From a virus: a DNA stretch of 20,214 nucleotides. The stretch spans positions 1 to 20,214 of IMG/VR virus record IMGVR_UViG_3300013126_000316; one strand, written 5' to 3'. Within the stretch, counting starts at the first letter, position 1. The number at the start of each line of letters is the position of its first letter. The notes beneath the pieces are model-generated. The model was not told the origin of the DNA. It did not search any database and was given only the letters and a program-made list of their open reading frames with translations. The position numbers and the translations under genes were made by a program. Shown in pieces: positions 14,294 to 20,214 of the stretch.

Positions 14294-16763
14294 ATCGTGC
14301 AAGACTGAGTCTGAAAGGATATTCTGCGAAAGCGGCGTAGATGTAGGTATTGCTTGAAGTGTTGTACGCGCCATCAGTGTTTCTGATTTTAAACCCGCTT
14401 GAGAGAATATCGATGTTGACCGCGCTGGTTGTCACATCCGCTGCGGAAGTATTTGGGGAAAGTTTTGTGTCAGAAACATTATATGGATTTCGTGAAGTGT
14501 CATGCAGCACCCAATCCGCTGCCGGAGAACCCGTAGCAACTTTAATCAATACCCATCTCGGCCTGAACCCGAGATACACAAACGGACCATCCGCCGAGCC
14601 ATTGCCAGTATACGAACCAAATGCGCTGAAACCAGTTATAGGAGCAAAGGCGTACCAGACAAACGGACCTGAGATATAAGACCCAACGGTAAATAATGAA
14701 GATGTCGGCTGAGTTCCGCCCCAAACACCAGAGTCTATGTTTTCTGCGCCGGTTGTAAACACCAAAAACTTTGTTGCCCCAAGCGAACTGTGGTAAATAA
14801 CCCAATTGGTCCCGGCAGAATCTCTGTCTTTTCCAATAATAAATCCGGGAACAGCGTTCAATCCATGACCAACCGTAGCAGGTCCGGCTGATCCATTTGT
14901 TGTGATTACACTAAACCCAGACGACGGATTAGCCCTTACTGAGCTTGTAATGGTTCCTTGTGTATTACTGACCGTTGAGCCGCCTGCGTACCACTGCCAT
15001 GCCACATAAGTTGCTGTGTTGGTGTTGACCTGAGCTAATGCACCAACCGTAAAGCCATCGGCACCAAAGGCGGTAAGTCCAGTGGTTTCAGTTGTTTCGT
15101 CTGTTGTTGTGTTGCTTTCAAGCTGCTTCTCTACGCCACGCACAGCGTCATACAAGGCGTGGTCAGTTGCTGCCGAGCGAGACTTGATCCATACCAAATC
15201 AGGTTGGAAACCTGTGCCGGTGACTGATTGTGTTGATCCTGTTCCCGTATACAGCACTGTATTGAAGTAATTATCAGCCTGATTGGTGGATGTCTGACCA
15301 ATAGCAGGAGCCGAAAGATTCGTCGTGCAAAGGGCTTTGAAGCCTGTTGGTGCGGTATAAGCGAAGGGGCGTTGGCCGAAGTTGCCGTACCACGCCGAGG
15401 TGTAGGAAGCCTCGCGGATTACCCTGACAGTGGGAATCAGTGTGCCTGATAGACCAGTGAAAGCGGTCCCCTGACTGACGCCGTTTTTGTAAAAAGTCAT
15501 TGTTCCGGCATCTAAGTCTAGAGCAACGCCAATTATGTCCCCTGTTGTAAATGAAGATCCATAACTAGCGGTTGTTCCAAGTGTTACTTTTTGACCTCCG
15601 CGCAAGTATGCATAAGCGGCATTAGCATTATCTGTGGCTGAGGTAGCCCAGCCTATGTGAGCTTCAAAAGAAGAACTGCCACTTTGACTAAACATTGCTT
15701 CCCAGTACCACTTGCCCGAACTTACGGCGAACGTGGCGTAGGTACTCTGACCGGTAGTTGAACCGGTACTCGTTGTCACATCCAAAGCGCCATTCGACAG
15801 GGTAATAATGCCACTGAAAGCTGGAAGCGCAGGGTTCCATGTCGCGTAATTCCCCCTCACCTCACCGCCAAGGCCCGTATCTGTGCCGTACAGACTTGGC
15901 ACATCCAGTAAGGAATCGTTGCCTGTTCCTGCGGTTACTGAGAAGTTATTAGGCGTCCAGTTGTTGCCATTACCACTAGCGTCGTAACCAAGCGCCGTTG
16001 TGGTTGAGTTGTTCGTAAAGGGCAGTCTGAAGCCATTAGTGCCGTAGGTTCCGGTGTAAACCTTGGGAACCCATACGCCTGTTTGTGCGTCGGTCTCGCC
16101 GAAGGAAGATGGGGTTAAAGCTTGGCCGTCAATGAAGTTGACCTCGGCCATGTAGCAGTTTGCTAACTCCGTTCCGTTATAGGCACTCGCTCCGATCAAA
16201 TGTGCCTGGGCAGCATTGACCGAATAATCCGTATTTAGCGTTGGATAGCTTGCCACAGCGAAAGCCGTAAGTTCAGTACCATTGATGTAAAGACGGACGC
16301 GATTTGCAGCAGTAGCTTGCGTCGTGTCAAATGAGAGAACCAAGTGGTACCAAGCAGACGGATCACGGAATACTGCCGTTGTCTGAACCTGAAACTGAAA
16401 AGCTGTAGTGTAGTAAAAAACCTCAATTGCGCCGTTTGACGTTAATTGCATTCCGGTGAAGCTTGTTGACGTAACACCAGCATTGAAAATTACATAACTG
16501 GTTGATACGACGCTTCGCTTAACCCAGCCGCTCCATGTCCAAGTTTTACGATTTGATGCGCTTGCAGGCGTCCTATTCAGATAAGCACTATCCGCACTGT
16601 TAAACCGCAAGCTCCGCTGGATCACATTAGGCGGCAGAGGCCATGCGTTCTGTACCTGTGCAGAGGCTTGCTGCTCAAGCTCCCAGACACCTTGTGCCGA
16701 CGATTGGGTCGGAGGGTTCGGCGCAGCCGTGATAAAGCTGCCTAAATAACGGTCAAGACCCAT
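14292..16763 (-). CDS. Modular tail/surface protein: LamG-like, SPRY and DUF7483-like regions
   Basis: An 823-residue protein. Residues 18-47 hold the anchor motif PTQSSAQGVW...AQ..NAWP, nearly the same as in the next gene. A LamG-like domain spans about 47-225 (WTWSGWVKR, WYHLVLSFDT, RLYINGTEL). A linker with YDASGNGNNWTPNNFS follows. A SPRY-like domain lies at about 345-465 (GKWYWEAMF, HIGWA, GDIIGVALDLDAGTMTFYKNG). The C-terminal third, about 500-823, has three related motifs (GFQPDLVWIKSR, LNAVPGFIIGKDRDSAGTNW, GFRPRWVLIK) and resembles the phage family DUF7483. Such proteins are usually annotated as tail or structural proteins. LamG and SPRY are binding folds, so host recognition is the likely role. 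The start ATG abuts the preceding TAA directly. Confidence 0.87.
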   Translation of the reverse strand: MGLDRYLGSFITAAPNPPTQSSAQGVWELEQQASAQVQNAWPLPPNVIQRSLRFNSADSAYLNRTPASASNRKTWTWSGWVKRSVVSTSYVIFNAGVTSTSFTGMQLTSNGAIEVFYYTTAFQFQVQTTAVFRDPSAWYHLVLSFDTTQATAANRVRLYINGTELTAFAVASYPTLNTDYSVNAAQAHLIGASAYNGTELANCYMAEVNFIDGQALTPSSFGETDAQTGVWVPKVYTGTYGTNGFRLPFTNNSTTTALGYDASGNGNNWTPNNFSVTAGTGNDSLLDVPSLYGTDTGLGGEVRGNYATWNPALPAFSGIITLSNGALDVTTSTGSTTGQSTYATFAVSSGKWYWEAMFSQSGSSSFEAHIGWATSATDNANAAYAYLRGGQKVTLGTTASYGSSFTTGDIIGVALDLDAGTMTFYKNGVSQGTAFTGLSGTLIPTVRVIREASYTSAWYGNFGQRPFAYTAPTGFKALCTTNLSAPAIGQTSTNQADNYFNTVLYTGTGSTQSVTGTGFQPDLVWIKSRSAATDHALYDAVRGVEKQLESNTTTDETTETTGLTAFGADGFTVGALAQVNTNTATYVAWQWYAGGSTVSNTQGTITSSVRANPSSGFSVITTNGSAGPATVGHGLNAVPGFIIGKDRDSAGTNWVIYHSSLGATKFLVFTTGAENIDSGVWGGTQPTSSLFTVGSYISGPFVWYAFAPITGFSAFGSYTGNGSADGPFVYLGFRPRWVLIKVATGSPAADWVLHDTSRNPYNVSDTKLSPNTSAADVTTSAVNIDILSSGFKIRNTDGAYNTSSNTYIYAAFAEYPFRLSLAR

Positions 16764-17135
16764 TTAGGTAATTGCCTCGTAAGATGCAACCAGTTCTAAT
16801 GCGCTTGCAGTGCCAACCGTAACCACCACTGATTGACTATCAGTGACGTACATGGCTGTCGTCTTATCAAGTATAACCAGCGTCGAGTATGCAGGCACTG
16901 AGATCTGATAAGCAACCCGATAAGCCGTACCACCACCGCCTGTGGCTGAGTTGATTGAAACCGTTACCGTTGCAGCCGCTGAGGTGACGTTAGACGCGGT
17001 CATGAAGTCCACACGGTTGACCGTGTTGGATGATGGCGTTAACGCTGTCCAGGTATTGGCTGACGTATTTGACGGGATCAGATAGCTGGTATCACCAACA
17101 ATCGATGTGACATTGACAATATTTGGCGAGGCCAT
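16764..17135 (-). CDS. Small beta-rich virion protein
   Basis: A 123-residue protein, beta-rich throughout, with no membrane segment. The opening MASPNIVNVTSIVGDTSYL and the later pattern AYRVAYQISVPAYSTLVILDKTTAMYV (about residues 71-97, in part) resemble a family common in marine and freshwater phages and annotated as a structural protein. The ATG has a strong AGGAG site 7 bases upstream, which overlaps the previous stop. Its stop touches the start codon of the large LamG/SPRY gene (TAAATG). A decoration or fibre-collar role would fit the context, but no specific function is known to me. Confidence 0.8.
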   Translation of the reverse strand: MASPNIVNVTSIVGDTSYLIPSNTSANTWTALTPSSNTVNRVDFMTASNVTSAAATVTVSINSATGGGGTAYRVAYQISVPAYSTLVILDKTTAMYVTDSQSVVVTVGTASALELVASYEAIT

Positions 17136-17142
17136 GAGTTAA

Positions 17143-17147
17143 CTCCT
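17143..17147 (-). promoter_or_regulatory. Shine-Dalgarno of the small beta-rich virion gene
   Basis: AGGAG on the minus strand lies 7 bases before the ATG at 17135 and overlaps the TAG stop of the upstream fibre-like gene. Confidence 0.75.
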
Positions 17148-18027
17148 AGAATCCTAAGACGAGAGCCATTGCGATGGCAAAGCCCGTTGTAGATACTGTC
17201 CCCGTACTGTCAGGAAGGGTCAGCGTTCGACTTGCAGTAAGCGTTGCCGGGGTAAGTGTCACACGGTACGAATTCGATCCACCGGCACGACCCGCCACAA
17301 TTACTCCATCTTGAGTTGACGTTCCGGTTCCAAAGGTTTGGCCTGTACCATTGTAAAAAGTGTTCGCGCCTGTAAACGCGTTGTTTAAACCAAGACCAGC
17401 AACCGTGAAACTTGCATCAGGGAAGGTTACTGTAATGTTACCTGTAAGCGTTGTCGGCGTTAATGTCGCTGCATAAGAATTAGTTCCACCCGCTCTACCC
17501 GCAAGGACTATGGCATCCTGTGTTGACGCAGCTTCAGCCCTTACTGAATTAGCAGCCCTAAATGTTTGGGCGGCTGTAAACGTTTGAGCTTGGTTAAGTA
17601 CAACACCTATTGCTGCGTAGTCTGTACCATTAAAAGCCACAACACCTGATTGTCCGGGAAGGAATGTAAATCCTGTCTGCCCCGATGCTTTGATGGTTAA
17701 GTTATAGGTCGAATCTGCATTAATAATCCGATAAGACCTGTTACTGCTTGGCGCTGTAATGGTTGAGTTAACGGCAAGACCAGATACTTTTATCGTGGCA
17801 TATTGCGCCGATGCTGCTGCGATATTTGTTGCTGTGTTATCGCCGGTGGTGTTTGAGATCGTTAAAGCACCAGCCGTGAAATTTGCACTGGTTAATGCCG
17901 TCATACCGGCTACCGCAATATCTATATATTGCGTTAATCCATTATTGGTCGTATCGCCCCAAGTGCCTGACTCCGTTCCTGTTACCGGAAGAGGTAAGTC
18001 CAACAGCGTTGTACGGTTAATCGTCAT
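17146..18027 (-). CDS. Tail-fibre-like protein with an internal duplication
   Basis: A 293-residue protein. The N terminus (LLDLPLPVTGTESGTWGD, then NNGLTQYIDIAVAG) is characteristic of a widespread phage tail-fibre-like family; it is probably the attachment part. Residues about 50-145 are beta-rich (APSSNRSYRIINAD, FLPGQSGVVAFNGTDY). Residues 168-208 and 237-278 are two copies of a unit with the core STQD..(V/I).AGRAGG(T/S)NSY..TLTP.TLT......T.PD, separated by a NAFTGANTFYNG linker. The C terminus is short and hydrophobic (FAIAMALVLGF). A clear AAGGTGG ribosome site precedes the ATG. It is probably a trimeric beta-rich fibre or fibre adaptor. I see no peptidase or endosialidase motif. Confidence 0.82.
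   Translation of the reverse strand: MTINRTTLLDLPLPVTGTESGTWGDTTNNGLTQYIDIAVAGMTALTSANFTAGALTISNTTGDNTATNIAAASAQYATIKVSGLAVNSTITAPSSNRSYRIINADSTYNLTIKASGQTGFTFLPGQSGVVAFNGTDYAAIGVVLNQAQTFTAAQTFRAANSVRAEAASTQDAIVLAGRAGGTNSYAATLTPTTLTGNITVTFPDASFTVAGLGLNNAFTGANTFYNGTGQTFGTGTSTQDGVIVAGRAGGSNSYRVTLTPATLTASRTLTLPDSTGTVSTTGFAIAMALVLGF
17194..17526 (-). repeat. Duplicated unit within the tail-fibre-like protein
   Basis: Copy 1 codes at 17526-17404 and copy 2 at 17319-17194. They share STQD, AGRAGG, NSY, TLTP, TLT and a closing PD. DNA similarity is visible but eroded, so the duplication is not recent. Confidence 0.75.
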
Positions 18028-18029
18028 GT

Positions 18030-18038
18030 CACCACCTT
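18030..18038 (-). promoter_or_regulatory. Shine-Dalgarno of the tail-fibre-like gene
   Basis: AAGGTGGTG on the minus strand has its AAGG core 7 bases before the ATG at 18027, overlapping the stop of the repeat protein gene. Confidence 0.7.
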
Positions 18039-18564
18039 ATGTCGTAATGGGCGTCCAGTTGGCTGTCTGGTTTGTATTGATAGGTTCCCACAATAACCTT
18101 CTATTTATTTCGTCTGATGCCGTCGCTGTTTCAGAAACTAATATTCCAGGTTTAAAGTTCACAATCACTACATCGTTACCAGAAGCCGATTCACTTACTG
18201 TTATTGCAAATTTTACAAGGGCATCATTAAGTTCGCTAGCAGTTGCCGACTCTTCAATAAGTGACCCAAATGTAACTTGTCCATCTACAGCATCAGTTCC
18301 TGTTGCTGATTCGTCAACATATGCACCAATGCCAACCAACGAAAGTAAAACTTCTGACCCTGTAGCGCTATCTGAAACTTCAGCACCAAACTGTGTATTA
18401 CTTAAAACTACATCCGAAGCAGTGGCTGATTCTTGAATACTTAATGAATAAGCTGTTGTAATCTGATCCTGAGCCGTAGAAGCTTCATCAACGTTACGGT
18501 CATAAACTGAACCGCCCCACGCTGACTGACCCCATGAACCAGATCCCCAGCCGCTAACATCCAT
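18037..18564 (-). CDS. 20-residue ESATASD-repeat phage structural protein
   Basis: A 175-residue acidic protein. Residues 5-17 form a Gly/Trp motif, GWGSGSWGQSAWG. From residue 26 on, the protein is a run of repeats beginning (D/E)(S/T)A(T/S)(A/G)(S/T)(D/E), with the first acidic residue at 45, 65, 85, 105, 125 and 145, an exact period of 20; a shorter unit starts at 26. Each unit ends in a hydrophobic strand such as LVGIGAYV or FAITV. The regular period suggests a beta-solenoid or stacked-hairpin rod. The C terminus (about 154-175) is non-repetitive and contains WEPINTNQTANWTPI. Similar repeat proteins occur in uncultured aquatic phages, usually without a defined role; a fibre shaft or spacer is plausible. 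The start is 1 base after the upstream TGA, with no strong ribosome site visible. Confidence 0.8.
   Translation of the reverse strand: MDVSGWGSGSWGQSAWGGSVYDRNVDEASTAQDQITTAYSLSIQESATASDVVLSNTQFGAEVSDSATGSEVLLSLVGIGAYVDESATGTDAVDGQVTFGSLIEESATASELNDALVKFAITVSESASGNDVVIVNFKPGILVSETATASDEINRRLLWEPINTNQTANWTPITT
18076..18489 (-). repeat. Seven ~20-residue protein repeats
   Basis: Seven units, six of them spaced exactly 20 codons (60 bases). The Ser-Ala-Thr core after the acidic residue is the constant part, while the hydrophobic half varies. The DNA copies are clearly diverged, so the period is kept by selection on the protein rather than by recent duplication. Confidence 0.85.
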
Positions 18565-18565
18565 A

Positions 18566-19144
18566 TCATGCCGCTAAACTGAATGTATACGTTACTAACA
18601 ATACATCTCCACTAACAACAGACCTATCTCCAGGCGCTGAAAAATCAGCCGCTGAAAATAACGTTCCTGTTGTACCGCCTTTTGTATTGCTACTTGTTAA
18701 GAAAGCACCACCTACAGTAACCGTGGCATTCATATTAAATTCAGCTTTGCTCGCAGAATTTGTTACTACTGACGGATCTGCGTCTGTAGAAGCAGCAAAT
18801 ACCGCAGTTACTCGATTGGCTTCACTGTAGTTTGTGACTTCCGTCCATCCTGCGTGAGAAGACATTGAGTCTGAAGGATCTGGTGTATTACTTGCTGCTG
18901 CTCCGTACAAACCAAGATACCAACTTGTAATTCTTGCAGTCGCACCATCCAATGCGGTGCCTGCCATATATTGCAAACCTTCGTTGACTACAAGGTTCTT
19001 TGACTCAGCAGTCCACTTTAAGTTTTTATCTTTATCAAAACACTCAATAAGATATCGACCTGTGGCTTTAAGTCCTTCACCCATTCTTGGGCTGGTAATT
19101 AATCCGCTTTCAGCGGTATCTTTAGCTTTTGCTTTCAGCTTCAT
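18566..19144 (-). CDS. Phage virion protein, probable minor tail component
   Basis: A 192-residue soluble protein. The conserved part is near the N terminus: GRYLIECFDKDKNLKWTAES followed by KNLVVNEGLQYM (about residues 29-60). This pattern is shared by many phage proteins annotated as structural. A WYLGLYG motif follows at about 75, then a beta-rich C-terminal half (AEFNMNATVTVGGAFLTSS, LLVTYTFSLAA). An AAGGA sequence lies about 10 bases before the ATG. The stop is 1 base before the start of the next gene. Context in a block of small beta-rich virion genes supports a tail or baseplate role; the exact role is unknown. Confidence 0.78.
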   Translation of the reverse strand: MKLKAKAKDTAESGLITSPRMGEGLKATGRYLIECFDKDKNLKWTAESKNLVVNEGLQYMAGTALDGATARITSWYLGLYGAAASNTPDPSDSMSSHAGWTEVTNYSEANRVTAVFAASTDADPSVVTNSASKAEFNMNATVTVGGAFLTSSNTKGGTTGTLFSAADFSAPGDRSVVSGDVLLVTYTFSLAA

Positions 19145-19146
19145 AA

Positions 19147-19563
19147 CTAATCCATCCTTATCAAAGCATTGGTAGCCGAATTAGTCGGCATCGTAATAGT
19201 AAACTTGGTCGTCGTTGTTTTGTCGGAACCAAAATCTAAAACAGCAATCGAACGATTTGCTTTACTACTGTTGTATATCAAAGCACACCGTGAAGTAAAT
19301 GAAGCTGGATCCCAAATAACATTATCAAAATCTACATAAGCTACAGTACCAGACGAGTTGACCGTCGTTCCTGTCAACACTTTTCCGCCTGCGCTATAAC
19401 CCGTACCTGTTACTTCATTAGATGCTGTGTATACCGTTGTTGATTGATTTAAATCTGCATTCGCAGTATACAAAGCAATCTTCAATGTGTCTGTTAAAAG
19501 ATCATGAATGCCTTCATACAGTTCTACTTTGAAGCTAGTAGTTTGTCCCTGAACAATACTCAT
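19147..19563 (-). CDS. Phage structural protein (MSIVQG...SFKVEL family)
   Basis: A 138-residue beta-rich protein of a family common in environmental phages. Typical segments are SFKVELYEGIHDL at the N terminus, LKIALYTANADLN (about 27-39), NEVTGTGYSAGGKVLTG (about 49-65), VAYVDFDNVIWDPASF (about 74-89), CALIYNSSKANRSIAVLDFG (about 93-112) and a final ITMPTNSATNALIRM. No catalytic motif is seen. The ATG overlaps the adaptor gene stop (ATGA), so it is probably coupled to it. Neighbours point to a small tail or virion surface component; its function is not established to my knowledge. Confidence 0.82.
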   Translation of the reverse strand: MSIVQGQTTSFKVELYEGIHDLLTDTLKIALYTANADLNQSTTVYTASNEVTGTGYSAGGKVLTGTTVNSSGTVAYVDFDNVIWDPASFTSRCALIYNSSKANRSIAVLDFGSDKTTTTKFTITMPTNSATNALIRMD

Positions 19564-20214
19564 GAGACTTGTACCCTAACCTGCCCATCACGGTAAGCAT
19601 CCATACGTTGTTTACCGTCGCCAAGATTCTTCAACAGGGCTATGGATTGAACATAACGCTCTTGAGAAAGTTTTAGCAAATCTGGTTCAAGCTTTAGAAA
19701 AGTTGAACCTTCATAAATTGTTGCGTTCAATAATGCCGAATCAAAGTTATCACCTAACCAAGTAGTCGTAGCTGTAACTATTGACTCTGGATAATAGTAG
19801 TAATGAAGTTCTACGCCATAACTTAAATCAGGCGTCGGACCTAAAATAAACACCAACTCATTAGGAGAGCCAGGGTAATCTGGACCAAAAATTGCGTAAT
19901 GCCGTGGCTTACCTTTATCTGTTGGATTTGGGTACGCTTCACGAATGAAGTTCACATCTTTGTTCAACAGATAAAGATAGTCACCGCCAGCCGATGGATA
20001 AACAGCCATTGAATACACTGAAAGAAAATCAGCAGGGCATTGAAGGTACTTATTATCGGCTGTGCAATTAGCTGTCACATTCTTTCGCAGATTAGCAATC
20101 TGTACCGTGTTGTAGATACGTTGCTCTGCCTGACGGATCATCGTATTGATGTCCGTCGTATTAAAGGTCGTTTCAAGATAATCTTGAACCGCTGTGACAA
20201 GCTCCGAATAGGTC
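19560..20214 (-). CDS. Head-tail adaptor-like protein, SU10 adaptor type (5' end outside window)
   Basis: The frame is open to the right edge, and 217 codons are visible. An internal ATG at 20141 is not the true start, because in-frame sequence upstream (YSELVTAVQDYLETTFNTTD) matches the usual N terminus of this family and precedes IRQAEQRIYN. Further features are LQCPADFLSVYSMAVY, FIREAYPNP, KPRHYAIFG, FILGPTPDLSYGVELHYYY and a C-terminal helical region (EGSTFLKLEPDLLKLSQERYVQSI). The pattern fits the phage SU10 adaptor family, which forms the ring joining portal to tail. The next gene overlaps its stop by 4 bases. Being at the upstream end of the tail genes fits an adaptor. The family call is from memory of motifs. 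Confidence 0.82.
   Translation of the reverse strand, partial: TYSELVTAVQDYLETTFNTTDINTMIRQAEQRIYNTVQIANLRKNVTANCTADNKYLQCPADFLSVYSMAVYPSAGGDYLYLLNKDVNFIREAYPNPTDKGKPRHYAIFGPDYPGSPNELVFILGPTPDLSYGVELHYYYYPESIVTATTTWLGDNFDSALLNATIYEGSTFLKLEPDLLKLSQERYVQSIALLKNLGDGKQRMDAYRDGQVRVQVS

Noticed and set aside
10834-16763. Diversity-generating retroelement target (variable C-terminal lectin)
   Set aside because: The lectin-like proteins are LamG and SPRY type rather than C-type lectin, and no template repeat or reverse transcriptase is present in the window.
17759-18436. Plus-strand 225-codon frame spanning two genes
   Set aside because: It runs antisense across the boundary of the repeat protein and fibre-like protein genes. 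It has no motif, and both minus-strand genes have clear family patterns.
20139-20141. ATG at 20141 as the start of the adaptor gene
   Set aside because: The frame stays open to the window edge, and the upstream residues (YSELVTAVQDYLETTF) fit the family N terminus, so this is an internal methionine.

Overview
The window is a piece of a tailed bacteriophage genome (Caudoviricetes), most likely from an environmental, probably aquatic, phage. It may equally be a prophage or metagenomic contig; nothing in it names a host. Every convincing gene lies on the minus strand, so the window is transcribed from right to left. Genes abut or overlap by a few bases (ATGA, TAATG, GTGA and TAAATG junctions), no intergenic gap exceeds about 10 bases, and I see no promoter, terminator, tRNA, mobile element or CRISPR array. 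This is the interior of one long late (structural plus lysis) operon, cut off at both ends.

In order of transcription: (1) 20214-19560, a head-tail adaptor-like protein resembling the adaptor of phage SU10, with its start outside the window. (2) 19563-16764, five small to medium virion proteins: two widespread beta-rich families, a protein built of 20-residue ESATASD-type repeats, a tail-fibre-like protein with an internal duplication, and a small beta-rich virion protein. (3) 16763-10834, two very large modular surface proteins that share an N-terminal motif (probable virion anchor) but carry different bodies: LamG plus SPRY plus a three-fold repeated C-terminal region, and five LamG-like domains. 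(4) 10831-9078, a small protein of unknown role followed by a lysis cassette: a two-helix membrane protein, a 3TM-type holin and a GH24 endolysin. (5) 9078-6296, a nozzle/hub-like tail protein and a C1q/TNF-like beta-sandwich protein. (6) 6293 to beyond base 1, one uninterrupted reading frame of at least 2097 codons, with tandem DUF4214 repeats at the N terminus, hydrophobic glycine-rich segments in the middle, and proline/threonine-rich blocks flanking a third DUF4214 unit with an EF-hand loop.

An SU10-type adaptor and a nozzle-like protein, with no sheath or recognisable siphovirus tail-tube gene, favour a short-tailed (podovirus-like) particle; this is inference. The large lectin-like proteins would recognise cell-surface glycans, the adaptor and nozzle would form the tail, and the lysis cassette would release progeny. 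The giant protein could be an ejected internal protein, a tape-measure-like protein or a long adhesive fibre; the sequence alone does not decide.

The left 6.3 kb looks at first like non-coding or plus-strand sequence, because the longest closed plus-strand frame there is a Gly/Val-rich 288-codon artefact. It is in fact fully coding on the minus strand.
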